DNA from: Primorskyibacter marinus
GTDB taxonomy: Bacteria; Pseudomonadota; Alphaproteobacteria; Rhodobacterales; Rhodobacteraceae
Length of the DNA stretch: 64,000 nt
Assembly (NCBI RefSeq): GCF_003313245.1
Contig: NZ_QJSD01000014.1
Coordinates: 37,732 to 101,731 of the forward strand
Reading direction: 5' to 3'
The position numbers and the translations under genes are program-made. Below are positions 8,522 through 17,607 of this stretch, in pieces; the first letter of the stretch is position 1, and every line of letters begins with the position of its first letter. The notes below the pieces were generated by a model that saw only the letters and a program-made list of their open reading frames with translations, did not search any database and was not told where the DNA came from.

Positions 8522-9937
8522 ATGCTGAACGCGGCCGATGCGGAATTTGTCGACCAGCTTGCGCAGGGCTTGCCTGAGGGCACCCTGCGCCCCGCAGAGC
8601 CGCGCTATCTGGAAGAGCCGCGCGGTGCTTGGGTGGGCACGTCCGAATGGGTCGCCCTGCCCCGCACCGTCGAAGAGGTCGCGACGATCCTGCGCGCCTG
8701 TCAGGCCGCACGGGTGGGCATTGTGCCATACGGCGGCGGCACCGGGCTCGTCGGTGGACAGGTGTCCGGTGACGGTCCGCAAACGCTGGTCCTGTCACTG
8801 GAACGCATGTCCGCGATCCGCGCCGTCCACCCACAGGAAAACGTCCTGATCGCCGAAGCTGGCGCGACCTTGGCCGATGTGCAAGCCGCCGCAGAGTCCG
8901 GGTCGCGGTTGTTTCCGCTGTCGCTGGCGTCAGAAGGCACCGCGCGGATTGGCGGAAATCTGTCGACCAATGCGGGCGGCGTGAACGTGCTGCGCTATGG
9001 CAATGCCCGCGATCTCTGCCTGGGGCTGGAGGCGGTCCTGCCCGACGGTCAAATCTGGCACGGGCTCCGGCGGCTGCGCAAAGACAACACCGGCTATGAT
9101 CTGCGCCATCTTCTGATCGGGGCCGAAGGCACGTTGGGCATCATCACCGCCGCCGCGCTGAAACTGTCGCCCGTCCCTGCCGGGCGCGGAACCGCGATCA
9201 TGGCGGTGCGCGATCCCGCATCCGCATTGGCGTTGCTGTCGCTGGCTCGTGACCAGATCGGCGAAGCCGTCAGCGCCTTTGAGCTGATCGACCGCACCGG
9301 CACCGATTTCCTTGCCGAAAAGATGCCGGATGTCCGCCTGCCCTTTGACCCGATGCCCGCATGGATGGTCCTGATAGAAGTGGGCCTGCCGCGCGGATTG
9401 GTCCCCTCGGAAGCGCTGGAAGAGCTGTTCGTGGCCGCATTCGAGGCCGATCTGGTCACCGATGGGCTGGTCGCGCAGTCGGATACACAACGTGCCGAGT
9501 TCTGGACGATGCGCGAATCCATTCCGCTGGCCAACCGGCAGATCGGCGCGATTGCCAGCCACGACATCTCTGTCCCTTTGGGCGCTTTGCCTGAATTTAT
9601 CACCCGCGGCCGCAAAGCCATTGCCGCCATGGGCGATTTCCGGGTGAATTGCTTTGGCCATGTCGGAGACGGCAATCTGCATTTCAACATCTTCCCGCCA
9701 AAAGGCCGAAACAAGGCCGAATTTGCCCATCGGAAACAAGCCTTGACCCGCGCCGTCCATGACCTTGTGCATGACATGGAAGGCTCGGTCAGTGCCGAGC
9801 ATGGCATCGGGCGTCTGAAGGTCGATGATCTGGCCTGCTACGGCGACCCGGCGAAACTGTCGGCGATGCGCGCCATAAAATCCGCGCTGGACCCGGCAGG
9901 TATTCTGAACCCCGGCGCGGTACTGCCAAAGACATGA
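8522..9937 (+). CDS. FAD-linked oxidase (GlcD/D-2-hydroxyacid dehydrogenase type)
   Basis: A 471-residue cytoplasmic flavoenzyme of the vanillyl-alcohol-oxidase-like family. The N-terminal FAD-binding half shows PYGGGTGLVGGQ and GGNLSTNAGGVNVLRYGNARD. The C-terminal half has FGHVGDGNLHFNIF and SAEHGIGRLK, the paired histidine motifs at the active and metal site of D-lactate and D-2-hydroxyglutarate dehydrogenases. Such enzymes oxidise a D-2-hydroxyacid to the 2-oxoacid and pass electrons to an acceptor; the substrate is not decided by sequence. No GlcE or GlcF partner is adjacent, which favours a stand-alone dehydrogenase over glycolate oxidase. ATG 8522 is preceded by a GGGGGA-like ribosome site. 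Confidence 0.92.
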   Translation: MLNAADAEFVDQLAQGLPEGTLRPAEPRYLEEPRGAWVGTSEWVALPRTVEEVATILRACQAARVGIVPYGGGTGLVGGQVSGDGPQTLVLSLERMSAIRAVHPQENVLIAEAGATLADVQAAAESGSRLFPLSLASEGTARIGGNLSTNAGGVNVLRYGNARDLCLGLEAVLPDGQIWHGLRRLRKDNTGYDLRHLLIGAEGTLGIITAAALKLSPVPAGRGTAIMAVRDPASALALLSLARDQIGEAVSAFELIDRTGTDFLAEKMPDVRLPFDPMPAWMVLIEVGLPRGLVPSEALEELFVAAFEADLVTDGLVAQSDTQRAEFWTMRESIPLANRQIGAIASHDISVPLGALPEFITRGRKAIAAMGDFRVNCFGHVGDGNLHFNIFPPKGRNKAEFAHRKQALTRAVHDLVHDMEGSVSAEHGIGRLKVDDLACYGDPAKLSAMRAIKSALDPAGILNPGAVLPKT

Positions 9938-10073
9938 GACGCGCATCCTTCCAGCAGCTTTGCCACCACACGCACGGCTAGCAGGACGGTTGTTCGCTCT
10001 GTTCGCCTTGTATAAGGTTGGGCGTGGATTTAGGAACCGATTAACAGTCGGTTCAATCGTAAGGAACATGGTC

Positions 10074-10949
10074 ATGTTAGCGCGTTTAGGCTTGAAAAAG
10101 AGCGTTACGACAGAAGAGCCGAATGACGAATGGTTCGACGCCTTTCAAGTCAATCCTCGGGCCTTGATTTTCAGCAAGCAGCGGGTCGTCGTTTCCTTCT
10201 CCCCAAAATCGGCATGCTCGCATGTGGTGACGTGGTTCTTTCTGAAAGAGCGCCTGTTGGCGGCTGCGAACTACTATCATCCCTGGCCGCATAATTTCCG
10301 CACCAAGGTCTATTATGACAGTGCGCAATTTAGACGGCGGCGCAATGCACTTCTGGCCAACGGGCAACAGGACTGGACCTTGATCAAGGTCACGCGCGAC
10401 CCGGTAAAGCGTCTTGTCGCGATTCTAAGACATGCTGTCAGATATCCCATTGCGGACGAAATTGCATTGCAGCACGGGATCAATATCAAGCGTGACGGCC
10501 TGTCTTTGCGAGAATTCGGCGGGATCCTGAAAACAGTGGATCTGACGCGGGCGGCGCGACAGGTGGATACTCATCTTTGCTCTCAGATCCATCCGATATG
10601 GGACATGCCATTTGGCCGGACAATTACGTTGAACCTGGACGAAGTATCCCTGAACGATGGCTTGAACGACATTGAACGGAGCCTTGGGCTGGAGGTCACG
10701 AATTTCTCCGCCCATCCCAAATTCGACGAAATCAGAGAGAGCCATTACGTCAATAATGACCAGGATCTCGATACCGAGCAGCCCCCGGAAGACGTGAAGT
10801 TCCGTCGCAATCAGGTAGAGCGCAGGTTCCCGAAAACGGTGCTTCAGAAACTGCCCTATACAAGCGAGCTGGCGCATCATCTCTATCCCGATGACTTTTC
10901 GCAGGTCGTCACCAATGACACCAAAGGTGAATTGTTCCGGTCCAGGTAG
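10074..10949 (+). CDS. Sulfotransferase family protein
   Basis: About 291 residues. SFSPKSACSHVVTW resembles the 5'-phosphosulfate binding loop of PAPS-dependent sulfotransferases, and KVTRDPVKRLVAILRHAV matches the 3'-phosphate binding motif (R-DP--R). These are the two defining motifs of carbohydrate-type sulfotransferases, so transfer of sulfate from PAPS to a glycan or lipid is plausible; the acceptor is unknown. The start is chosen as ATG 10074, eight bases after AAGGA; ATG 10068 and a longer frame from 9960 are alternatives. The gene is visibly richer in A/T at third positions than its neighbours and stands alone, so it may have been acquired horizontally. Confidence 0.78.
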   Translation: MLARLGLKKSVTTEEPNDEWFDAFQVNPRALIFSKQRVVVSFSPKSACSHVVTWFFLKERLLAAANYYHPWPHNFRTKVYYDSAQFRRRRNALLANGQQDWTLIKVTRDPVKRLVAILRHAVRYPIADEIALQHGINIKRDGLSLREFGGILKTVDLTRAARQVDTHLCSQIHPIWDMPFGRTITLNLDEVSLNDGLNDIERSLGLEVTNFSAHPKFDEIRESHYVNNDQDLDTEQPPEDVKFRRNQVERRFPKTVLQKLPYTSELAHHLYPDDFSQVVTNDTKGELFRSR

Positions 10950-11237
10950 CCGCAGCCCCATCTCCGGCTGCGATCCACCGATCTGCCCAACAGAATATCC
11001 GGTAGATGCCTGGTGCCATGTAACAGCGCCTGTTTATTCTGGTGGACAAGTCCTGATTTCCGAACACCGCCATCGAGCTAATGCGGAAAAACCGGAAAGG
11101 CATCCTTGTTTGTCAGGCAGCCCGAGCTTGGTGCGAACCGGGCATCGCATTGATGCCCCGTTCTTTGTCACCTGCGTCGCAATTTGGCTGTCTTTTGCTC
11201 GGGCAGAAAAACCCGTCTTGCAGGGCCAAAAAGACGC
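10950..11237. other. Non-coding stretch before tRNA-Met
   Basis: About 290 bases after the sulfotransferase gene. Short frames exist on both strands but none has a ribosome site or family resemblance. No terminator of canonical form was found. Confidence 0.4.
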
Positions 11238-11266
11238 TTGACGCCCTCCGAGTGCTGCACTACCTA
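11238..11266 (+). promoter_or_regulatory. Promoter of tRNA-Met
   Basis: TTGACG (11238-11243) and TACCTA (11261-11266) are separated by exactly 17 bases, and the predicted transcription start falls a few bases before the first tRNA base at 11278. This is a near-ideal sigma-70 arrangement for a stable RNA gene. Confidence 0.75.
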
Positions 11267-11277
11267 GCGTCCACCGT

Positions 11278-11354
11278 GGCGGAGTAGCTCAGCCGGTTAG
11301 AGCAGCGGAATCATAATCCGCGTGTCGGGGGTTCAAGTCCCTCCTCCGCTACCA
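11278..11354 (+). tRNA. tRNA-Met (anticodon CAT), elongator type
   Basis: A 77-base cloverleaf with encoded CCA (11352-11354). The acceptor arm GGCGGAG pairs with CTCCGCT, with a G-U pair at the first position. The anticodon stem GCGGA/TCCGC encloses the loop ATCATAA, giving anticodon CAT. The D arm AGCTCAGCCGGTTAGAGC and T arm GGGGGTTCAAGTCCCTC are canonical. A fully paired first base pair is not expected in initiator tRNA, and the anticodon stem lacks the three G-C pairs diagnostic of initiators, so elongator tRNA-Met is preferred. A lysidine-modified Ile tRNA cannot be wholly excluded. Confidence 0.95.
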
Positions 11355-11579
11355 TTTCATTCTACATCATGGATGTTAACTGCAAAGCTTGCGGGTGGGA
11401 CACACTTACAAGGACGATCATCCTATTTATCCCTGCCAGACATGGCGGTTACCACTTTCGCTGGCCTCTGCCCTACCCGGTGGACGGCGCACGAGGTTCG
11501 GTTCGGGAATCGAATCCCGGACCCAGCCCCATGATGCTGTCACCAATCGCCCCCGCTCAGCCTCTCAATGCCTGACGAC
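11355..11579. other. Spacer between tRNA-Met and terminator, with a tRNA-arm-like hairpin
   Basis: About 225 bases without a convincing gene. On the minus strand 11500-11524 folds as a hairpin whose stem and loop resemble a tRNA T arm with one extra base, and CAT occurs upstream of it where an anticodon could lie. A full cloverleaf cannot be formed. The short plus-strand frames here have the composition of translated tRNA-like sequence and are not considered genes. Confidence 0.35.
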
Positions 11580-11613
11580 GCCCTGTCCATTGCAATGGAC
11601 AGGGCGATCTTTT
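11580..11613 (+). terminator. Strong Rho-independent terminator downstream of tRNA-Met
   Basis: A perfect 11-bp stem, GCCCTGTCCAT (11580-11590) with ATGGACAGGGC (11595-11605), around a TGCA loop, followed by GATCTTTT. It works in the plus direction and probably ends the transcript that contains tRNA-Met. Confidence 0.85.
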
Positions 11614-11656
11614 GGCACCGCGTACAGGGGTCTTGTCTGAATAGAATTACGTCGGC

Positions 11657-12043
11657 TCAGTTCACCCGGCTCCAGGTTTGCCCCCGGCAGATGCCCAGAA
11701 CGCAGCCCTCTACCTTGAGCGAACTGCCATTCAGCTGCATTCTGGAGTTGTAGGTCTTGTCACGGTCAGGTGCCCAGATCTTACCACCGGCATATTTGCC
11801 GTTGCCCTTGGCCTGCATCGCCCAGATCATCCGCTTGCCGATATTGGGCGAACTGACTTTCTTGCCCGATTTGTCATAGCCCTGCCCCAACACGCCGCAA
11901 ATCTCGGTGCCGCAGGTGCTGATCTTGACCAGACCGAAATTACCGTTGTCGTCGGGCTGGGTTTTCCAGGTGCCCTCGACCGGATCTGCCAATGCCGTCC
12001 CCGCGACCAGTGCAAGTGCAGCGGCCAATGCCATCGTTCTCAT
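11657..12043 (-). CDS. DUF2147 domain exported protein
   Basis: A 128-residue protein with a clear signal peptide (MRTMALAAALALVAGTALA, cleavage before DPVEG). The mature domain has the DUF2147 features: an opening EGTWKT strand, the cysteine pairs STCGTEICGVL and GCVLGICRGQTW, and a closing beta strand ending in W. The domain is a small beta barrel found in many Proteobacteria and its biochemical function is not known. It is divergent from hisA, with about 137 bases between the starts. Confidence in the family is high; no role is proposed. Confidence 0.88.
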   Translation of the reverse strand: MRTMALAAALALVAGTALADPVEGTWKTQPDDNGNFGLVKISTCGTEICGVLGQGYDKSGKKVSSPNIGKRMIWAMQAKGNGKYAGGKIWAPDRDKTYNSRMQLNGSSLKVEGCVLGICRGQTWSRVN

Positions 12044-12180
12044 CTCGTGATCCTCCCTGAGTGATGGGACAATCCTGACGTGGCAAAGCGGCGTTGATCA
12101 AGTCTGACGTCAGGTCGCGTTGCATTCTGTCCGTCCCCGGTGCAAAAGCCGAACCGGAACAGACAGACAGGAAGACGCAG

Positions 12181-12903
12181 ATGATCCTTTATCCCGCCAT
12201 CGACCTCAAGGACGGCCAGGCCGTGCGGCTTTTGCGCGGGGATATGGAGAAATCCACCGTTTTCAACGACGACCCCGCCGCGCAGGCGATGGAATTTGTC
12301 GAGGCTGGCTGTGAATGGCTGCATCTGGTGGATCTGAACGGTGCCTTCGCGGGCGAGCCGGTGAATGCCGCAGCGGTCGAGGCGATTCTCGCGCGCACCA
12401 AGGTGCCAGCACAGCTGGGTGGCGGGATTCGCGACATGGCCACGATCGAGCGTTGGCTGGAACGTGGCCTTGCCCGCGTCATCCTTGGGACGGTCGCCGT
12501 GGAAAACCCCGCGCTGGTGCGCGAGGCAGCCGCCGCCTTCCCCGGCAAGGTCGCCGTGGGCATTGATGCGCGCAACGGACGTGTCGCCACCAAGGGCTGG
12601 GCCGAGGAAACCGATGTCATGGTCACCGACCTCGCGCGCAGTTTCGAGGACGCCGGCGTCGCCGCGATCATCTACACCGACATCAATCGCGACGGTGCAA
12701 TGCAGGGCCCGAATATCGAGGCCACTGCGGCACTGGCCCGCGCCGTATCCATCCCGGTGATCGCCAGCGGCGGCGTGTCGTCATTGGAAGATCTTATCGC
12801 GCTGCGCGACTGCGGGGCCGATCTGAACGGCGCAATTTCGGGCCGTGCACTTTATGACGGGGCGCTTGACCTGAAAGCAGCCCTCACGGCGCTGAAGGCC
12901 TAG
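12181..12903 (+). CDS. hisA: 1-(5-phosphoribosyl)-5-[(5-phosphoribosylamino)methylideneamino]imidazole-4-carboxamide isomerase
   Basis: A 240-residue TIM barrel that performs the fourth step of histidine biosynthesis, the Amadori rearrangement of ProFAR to PRFAR. The catalytic aspartates are in [12 protein letters not shown] (Asp8) and [10 protein letters not shown] (second half). Phosphate-binding glycines are seen in LGGGIRD and IASGGVSS. The start ATG 12181 gives the standard N terminus; the frame extends further upstream but without conservation. Its stop overlaps the stop of the convergent DUF302 gene. The next his genes, hisF and hisE, lie about 1.8 kb downstream on the same strand. Confidence 0.96.
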   Translation: MILYPAIDLKDGQAVRLLRGDMEKSTVFNDDPAAQAMEFVEAGCEWLHLVDLNGAFAGEPVNAAAVEAILARTKVPAQLGGGIRDMATIERWLERGLARVILGTVAVENPALVREAAAAFPGKVAVGIDARNGRVATKGWAEETDVMVTDLARSFEDAGVAAIIYTDINRDGAMQGPNIEATAALARAVSIPVIASGGVSSLEDLIALRDCGADLNGAISGRALYDGALDLKAALTALKA

Positions 12904-13349
12904 TTGCCAGCGGCGGCTGATGTCAGCTTGGCCAGCGCGCCGGTCATCATCTTCACATATTCGGCACCGTCGGGAATGGACAAATCGTCCAGCATTTCGT
13001 CGGGATCTTCATAGGCCAGCCAGACCTGGCCTTCGCCGTCCTTGTAGACCAACACCCGCAGCGGCAGATACAGTCCCGCCAACGCGTCATCCTGCATGGC
13101 AGGCGTACCAAGCTTGGGATTGCCGAAGATCAGCAGTTGCTCGTCTTCCAGTGCCATGTCGACCGAGGCCGCCCCCGCCGCATGATCCACCCGCGCAAAG
13201 ACGGTGGCCCCAGCCCCCGTCACCGCCTCTTCCAGCCGGTCCATCGTTGTGGCGACATCCCCGGCCGCCTGCACTTTGATAATATCGTCATCACTGGCGA
13301 GGGCGGGAAATGCGACAAGGCAGAAGGCGGCAGCAAGCATGTGTTTCAT
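12900..13349 (-). CDS. DUF302 domain exported protein
   Basis: A 149-residue protein with a signal peptide ([18 protein letters not shown], then SDDD). The mature part is a single DUF302 domain: [38 protein letters not shown] and [22 protein letters not shown] are typical blocks. DUF302 proteins bind small ligands in a few structures, but no physiological role is settled. Its 3' end overlaps the hisA stop by four bases in a tail-to-tail arrangement. Location is predicted to be the periplasm. Confidence 0.88.
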   Translation of the reverse strand: MKHMLAAAFCLVAFPALASDDDIIKVQAAGDVATTMDRLEEAVTGAGATVFARVDHAAGAASVDMALEDEQLLIFGNPKLGTPAMQDDALAGLYLPLRVLVYKDGEGQVWLAYEDPDEMLDDLSIPDGAEYVKMMTGALAKLTSAAAGN

Positions 13350-13448
13350 AAAGCACTCCGATGGCTGTAAAACTTGTCCCTATCGTCGTGTAACCGCAGA
13401 CACCTGCACAGCAACAATCTCGTGAGACGGCGTTTAAGCGGATTGCCG

Positions 13449-14558
13449 CTAACGCAACGGCCCCGTCCGAAACAGCCTCACCTTCAGCCCTCCGAACGAC
13501 ACCGGCGCACCCTGCGGTGCGAATGGCAGTCCGGTCGCTTTCGCCAACCCGGCTTCGCTGGTCACGATACCGACGCGCCAGCCCGCGAACCTCTCTTTCA
13601 GCACCTGTCCCAAGGAACCGTAAAGCCCGTAAAGCAGCTTTTTATTGCCAATACGTCCACCATAGGGCGGATTGACCATCACCAGCCCCTTTGCCCCCTC
13701 GGGCGGCTCCAGCGCGCTGATTGGCTGGCACTTGAACTGCGTCAAGACAGAGACCCCGGCCCGTGCTGCATTGGCCTCGCTCATCCGGATCGCGCCTGCA
13801 TCCCGGTCGAAGCCGAAATACCGCACCGGCCCGTCAGCGACGTCGCAAGGCCCGCGCATTGCAGCAAATGCCTCGGCGTCAAAGCCTGCGAACTTCTCGA
13901 AGGCAAACGCCCGCGAACGGCCAGGCAGCAGACCAGCGGACCATTCTGCCGCCTCAATCGGAAACGTGCCCGATCCGCACATCGGATCAACCACTGGCTC
14001 TGTCCCGTCATAGCCGCATTGCCGCAGAAACAGCGCCGCCAATGTCTCGCGCATCGGTGCCTTGCCGACAGCCTCCTTATGGCCACGCTTGTGCAGGGCA
14101 TCGCCAGAGGTATCGACGGAAAAGCCACAGAAATTATCCTCGATCCGGGCGAGCACCCGCACCGGCGCATCTTCCGTCACCGGCGCGCCAAGCTCTTCGG
14201 TGATCGCCCGCACGATCCGTTCGCTGGCCGCCCCTGCATGATAGATCTTCGACCGGCGGCAGGTGACCTCGACCTTCACGGGCACATCCGCGCGCAAGAC
14301 ATCCCCCCAAGGAAATTTGCGCGCCCGCTTGTCCAGTTGTGCCAGATGGAAGACCGGAAACCCGCCAATCCGTGCCAGCACCCGCCCGGCACCCCGCAGC
14401 GCAAGATTGGCCCGCCAGACATCGGCCCAGCCACCCTGAAAGCTCACGCCCCCCGGCACGGCCTCCAGCGGACCAAATCCCAGCGCGCCAGCTTCCTCAG
14501 CCAGCACCTCTTCCAAACCCGGCGCTGCGGCCAGAAAAATCTCGAACGTGTTTTCCAT
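13449..14558 (-). CDS. THUMP-domain class I SAM-dependent RNA methyltransferase (RlmL/YpsC-like)
   Basis: A 369-residue cytoplasmic enzyme of the family that makes N2-methylguanine in 23S rRNA (the RlmL N-terminal half and YpsC/YcbY proteins). The N-terminal ferredoxin-like and THUMP region (about 1-160) includes [13 protein letters not shown]. The methyltransferase half has [15 protein letters not shown] (SAM binding) and [12 protein letters not shown], the NPPY catalytic motif of amino-group methyltransferases. The frame is open 58 codons upstream of the chosen ATG (14558), but that part is not family-like. The gene lies on the opposite strand between hisA and hisF. The target base is inferred from the family. 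Confidence 0.9.
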   Translation of the reverse strand: MENTFEIFLAAAPGLEEVLAEEAGALGFGPLEAVPGGVSFQGGWADVWRANLALRGAGRVLARIGGFPVFHLAQLDKRARKFPWGDVLRADVPVKVEVTCRRSKIYHAGAASERIVRAITEELGAPVTEDAPVRVLARIEDNFCGFSVDTSGDALHKRGHKEAVGKAPMRETLAALFLRQCGYDGTEPVVDPMCGSGTFPIEAAEWSAGLLPGRSRAFAFEKFAGFDAEAFAAMRGPCDVADGPVRYFGFDRDAGAIRMSEANAARAGVSVLTQFKCQPISALEPPEGAKGLVMVNPPYGGRIGNKKLLYGLYGSLGQVLKERFAGWRVGIVTSEAGLAKATGLPFAPQGAPVSFGGLKVRLFRTGPLR

Positions 14559-14719
14559 ATCGCTGCCATAGATCAATCGCCCTGCCCCCGCGACAGGTTT
14601 TTCACGCGGCGAACCAACACCAGCCGCCTGCAAGGCCGCAGCAGATCGTGGGGCAAGCCGGGCAATCGGCGTGTTTTCCGCGCTTGCCGCCCGCCCTGCC
14701 CCCGCGTATGACAACGCCC

Positions 14720-15481
14720 ATGTTGAAGACACGCATCATTCCCTGCCTTGACGTGGCCGACGGCCGTGTGGTCAAAGGCGTCAACTTCGTCGACCTGCGC
14801 GACGCCGGAGATCCGGTCGATGCCGCCCGCGCCTATGACGCGGCCGGAGCCGACGAGATCTGCTTTCTTGACATCCACGCCACCCATGAAAACCGCGGCA
14901 CGATGTTCGACGTGGTTACCCGCACGGCAGAACACTGCTTCATCCCCCTGACGGTCGGCGGTGGCGTCAGGACCGCTGCCGATGTGCGCGCGCTGCTGCT
15001 CGCCGGTGCCGACAAGGTCAGCTTCAACTCCGCTGCCGTGGCCGATCCGGATGTCGTGGCCCGCGCGGCGGACCAGTTCGGCAGCCAGTGCATCGTCGTG
15101 GCCATCGACGCCAAGACGGTGGCCCCCGGCAAATGGGAGATTTTCACCCATGGCGGCCGCCGCCCCACCGGCATAGATGCCGTGGATTTCGCCCGCACCG
15201 TCACCGAAAAAGGCGCGGGTGAGATTCTGCTCACCTCGATGGACCGTGACGGCACCCGTTCGGGTTTCAACCTACCCCTGACGCGCGCCATCTCGGATGC
15301 CGTGTCTGTCCCGGTGATCGCCTCGGGCGGCGTCGGCTCGCTCGACCACCTTGTCGAAGGCGTCACATTGGGCGGAGCTTCCGCCGTTCTGGCCGCCTCG
15401 ATCTTCCATTTCGGCGACTACACGATCGCCGAGGCCAAGGCCCATATGGCCGCAGCCGGTATACCAATGAGGCTGCCATGA
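14720..15481 (+). CDS. hisF: Imidazole glycerol phosphate synthase cyclase subunit
   Basis: A 253-residue TIM barrel that, with the glutaminase HisH, converts PRFAR to imidazole glycerol phosphate and AICAR. The catalytic aspartates are in [16 protein letters not shown] (Asp11) and [21 protein letters not shown] and [11 protein letters not shown] bind the substrate phosphates. The start ATG 14720 matches the usual N terminus; ATG 14708, four codons earlier, is possible and neither has a strong ribosome site. HisH is not encoded in this window. The stop overlaps the hisE start (ATGA). Confidence 0.96.
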   Translation: MLKTRIIPCLDVADGRVVKGVNFVDLRDAGDPVDAARAYDAAGADEICFLDIHATHENRGTMFDVVTRTAEHCFIPLTVGGGVRTAADVRALLLAGADKVSFNSAAVADPDVVARAADQFGSQCIVVAIDAKTVAPGKWEIFTHGGRRPTGIDAVDFARTVTEKGAGEILLTSMDRDGTRSGFNLPLTRAISDAVSVPVIASGGVGSLDHLVEGVTLGGASAVLAASIFHFGDYTIAEAKAHMAAAGIPMRLP

Positions 15482-15789
15482 CCCTCGACGATCTGGCCAC
15501 GATAATCGCGGCACGCGCCCAAGCGGATCCGGAAAGCTCCTGGACGGCCAGACTGCTCGCCAAAGGGCCTGAAAAATGCGCCGAGAAATTCGGCGAAGAG
15601 GCGATAGAGGCCATCATCGAAGCCACCAAGGACGACAAACTGCGCCTCACATCCGAAGCCGCGGATGTCCTCTTTCATCTCCTGGTCATGCTTCAGTCGC
15701 GCGACGTGCCGCTCGCGGATGTCATGGCAGAACTGGAGCGGCGGCAAAGCACTTCCGGTATTACCGAAAAAGCGTCGCGGTCCAAGTAA
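15478..15789 (+). CDS. hisE: Phosphoribosyl-ATP diphosphatase
   Basis: A 103-residue all-alpha enzyme that hydrolyses PR-ATP to PR-AMP in the second step of histidine biosynthesis. The MazG-like metal-binding helices are visible: [17 protein letters not shown] and [16 protein letters not shown], with the expected E-x-x-E and E-x-x-D ligands. It is a stand-alone HisE, not fused to HisI. The ATG overlaps the hisF stop, so the two are coupled. Confidence 0.96.
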   Translation: MTLDDLATIIAARAQADPESSWTARLLAKGPEKCAEKFGEEAIEAIIEATKDDKLRLTSEAADVLFHLLVMLQSRDVPLADVMAELERRQSTSGITEKASRSK

Positions 15790-15849
15790 CACAAGACGGG
15801 ACGGCGGGCGGGGCGCCTTCCGGCTTTGCCGGAACAGCGGCGCACGACG

Positions 15850-16326
15850 TCACGTCAGTTTTGACGACAAAATCCCGGTATTGAACCCGCCCATACGCAA
15901 CTCACCGAACAATCGCTGGTATTCGATTTTCGGACAACGGTTCATGATCACATCACACCCGGCCGCTCGGGCGGCAGTTGCAGCCTCCGCATGCTGCACA
16001 CCGATCTGCATCCAGACCGTGCGCAGCGCGGGCAACACCTGAAGCGCCTCTTCAACGATGTCGGGCACCGCCTCTGAACGACGAAATATATCAAACATAT
16101 CGACTGGTTCTTTGATCTCTGACAGCGATGCCCGCACCGTTGCACCAAAAAGCTGTTTACCAACATGGCCGGGATTCACGGGAATCACCTGAAATCCCTT
16201 CAGCGCCAGATAGCGTGCAACATAGTGGCTGGGCCGCACCGGATTGGGCGACACCCCGACCACCGCGATGGTTTTCGTCCGGGTCAGTATCTCTTTCAGA
16301 AAGGCGTCGGAATATGTTTCACTCAT
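15850..16326 (-). CDS. CoA-binding protein (YccU-like Rossmann fold)
   Basis: A 158-residue single-domain protein of the CoA_binding_2 family. TKTIAVVGVSPNPVRPSHYVARYL is the glycine-rich first strand and helix, FQVIPVNPGHVGKQLFG the second strand, and VDMFDIFRRSEAVPDIVEEAL the third block. The C-terminal AGCDVIMNRCPKIEYQR is the conserved cysteine-bearing end. The family resembles the CoA-ligase domain of succinyl-CoA synthetase; cellular function is unknown. It lies just after a strong minus-strand terminator, so it has its own transcription unit. Confidence 0.9.
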   Translation of the reverse strand: MSETYSDAFLKEILTRTKTIAVVGVSPNPVRPSHYVARYLALKGFQVIPVNPGHVGKQLFGATVRASLSEIKEPVDMFDIFRRSEAVPDIVEEALQVLPALRTVWMQIGVQHAEAATAARAAGCDVIMNRCPKIEYQRLFGELRMGGFNTGILSSKLT

Positions 16327-16360
16327 ACGCCCAAGCTACCGTCATCATCGTGCCGACAAA

Positions 16361-16402
16361 AGTCGAAAAAGAAAAGGCGCTCAAGAACCAGTCTTGAGCG
16401 CC
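16361..16402 (-). terminator. Strong Rho-independent terminator (minus strand)
   Basis: A perfect 11-bp stem, GGCGCTCAAGA (16376-16386) with TCTTGAGCGCC (16392-16402), followed on the minus strand by TTTTCTTTTTC. It ends the transcript of the coxL-like and DUF2235 genes before the CoA-binding protein gene. Confidence 0.88.
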
Positions 16403-16545
16403 AGTAGCGGAACGAGGGACAGTGTAAAAGAGCTTCGGGGTTCCGGCCCGTGCTCTTGATACAGTAGATAGGCAACAGGCTGAAAATTATAAGGACCATT
16501 CAAGGAAATGTGATTGACACCTGAATCCCGGCACTTCGCGAACGA

Positions 16546-17607
16546 TCAGATGGCCTGCGCTTCGCCCGGATGCGCAGGATCACCTGGTGCCCCCACCGAC
16601 TCGTGCAGACGCTCCGAAGCGTCCCGTCCGACCTTGCGCGCCCTGCGGAACCAAAACAGCTTTCCCGTCCCGTTCCATGTCCCGACAGAGGGTGCCGAAG
16701 CATCGCATGGAAAACGCGCGCGCCAACCTTCCGGTAATGGCAGACCGCACGCTTCGGCCCGGCCCAACATCCAAACCAGCGGAATATTCGACAAAGGCCG
16801 TGACGCGATATGCCCATTCAATTGTCCGCCGACATCGCCATGGGTGCCGCGAAACCAGACCTGTTCGACCTTGCCCGGCCAATCCGGCGGACTTGTCCAC
16901 AAAACCGGCGCATAGGCATGACGGGTCTCGTTCAGCGCCAGCGCGTGATAGCCATGCCGGATACTCGTGCCCAGTTCATGATTGTGGAACCCGTTCTTAT
17001 CCTCGATCCAGCGCCACAACACCGGCAACCTCAGGCCAAGCGCCTTGACCGTATCCCACACGCCGATCATCTCGATCGGGGCTTGCGGATGGCAATGGGC
17101 CTGACCGAACGACCGGGTGACCGGGCCTGCCGGATCGCTTTCGTAAAGCCTGTAGATCGTGCGGATGTTCCGGACTGTCGCCTCTTCGGCGCGCAGCAAA
17201 CCAACGCGGTCGATCAGACCCGCCAAAGACCGCACCGCATAGGCACCGCGCGAATAGCCGAACAGAAAGATCCTGTCTCCCGGTCTGTAGCGCGACGCCA
17301 GAAACCCGTAAGCCCTTCGGATCTGGCGGTTTATGCCGCGCCCGGTCAGAACATCCGCAGTGCTGCGCCATTCCTGCCACTGAATGCCTGCCTCGTAGTA
17401 AAGCGACAGCTGGCCGTTCATCTCTTCCAATAGACGGTAGGTGATGCCGGCATTGGTTTCTGCGCCGGGAACCAAGGACGACATCGTACCGTCCAGAACG
17501 ATCACATGCGTGCGAATCCCACGCCGGGCGCTCAACGCCGAATGATCGGCCCGGAACGTCCGGCGTAGCCAGGTTACGAATCTGTCACTCAGCCGCGATG
17601 GCCACAT
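16546..17607 (-). CDS. DUF2235 domain protein (Tle1-like alpha/beta hydrolase)
   Basis: A 353-residue protein of the DUF2235 family, which contains type VI secretion phospholipase effectors of the Tle1 class as well as many housekeeping-like members. HVIVLDGTMSS is the first strand with its aspartate, FLFGYSRGAYAVRSLAGLI holds the G-x-S-x-G nucleophile elbow, and WFRGTHGDVGGQ supplies the acid and histidine region. A serine hydrolase is therefore likely. No T6SS gene, immunity protein or signal peptide is nearby, so an effector role is not supported. The ATG overlaps the end of the upstream molybdenum hydroxylase gene by 23 bases, so they are co-expressed. Confidence 0.85.
   Translation of the reverse strand: MWPSRLSDRFVTWLRRTFRADHSALSARRGIRTHVIVLDGTMSSLVPGAETNAGITYRLLEEMNGQLSLYYEAGIQWQEWRSTADVLTGRGINRQIRRAYGFLASRYRPGDRIFLFGYSRGAYAVRSLAGLIDRVGLLRAEEATVRNIRTIYRLYESDPAGPVTRSFGQAHCHPQAPIEMIGVWDTVKALGLRLPVLWRWIEDKNGFHNHELGTSIRHGYHALALNETRHAYAPVLWTSPPDWPGKVEQVWFRGTHGDVGGQLNGHIASRPLSNIPLVWMLGRAEACGLPLPEGWRARFPCDASAPSVGTWNGTGKLFWFRRARKVGRDASERLHESVGAPGDPAHPGEAQAI

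Noticed and set aside
8153-8782. 209-codon minus-strand frame after the DUF411 gene
   Set aside because: Partly a shadow of the FAD oxidase gene; the non-shadow part has no recognisable domain and no ribosome site.
11369-11575. Small protein frames after tRNA-Met
   Set aside because: Their sequences (for example ESNPGP) are typical of translated tRNA-like DNA, and no ribosome site is present.
13374-14711. 445-codon plus-strand frame between hisA and hisF
   Set aside because: Antisense to the RNA methyltransferase gene, which has clear SAM-binding and NPPY motifs.
16546-17607. DUF2235 protein as a type VI secretion toxin
   Set aside because: No T6SS structural gene, adaptor, VgrG or immunity gene is nearby, and the gene is coupled to a metabolic enzyme gene.
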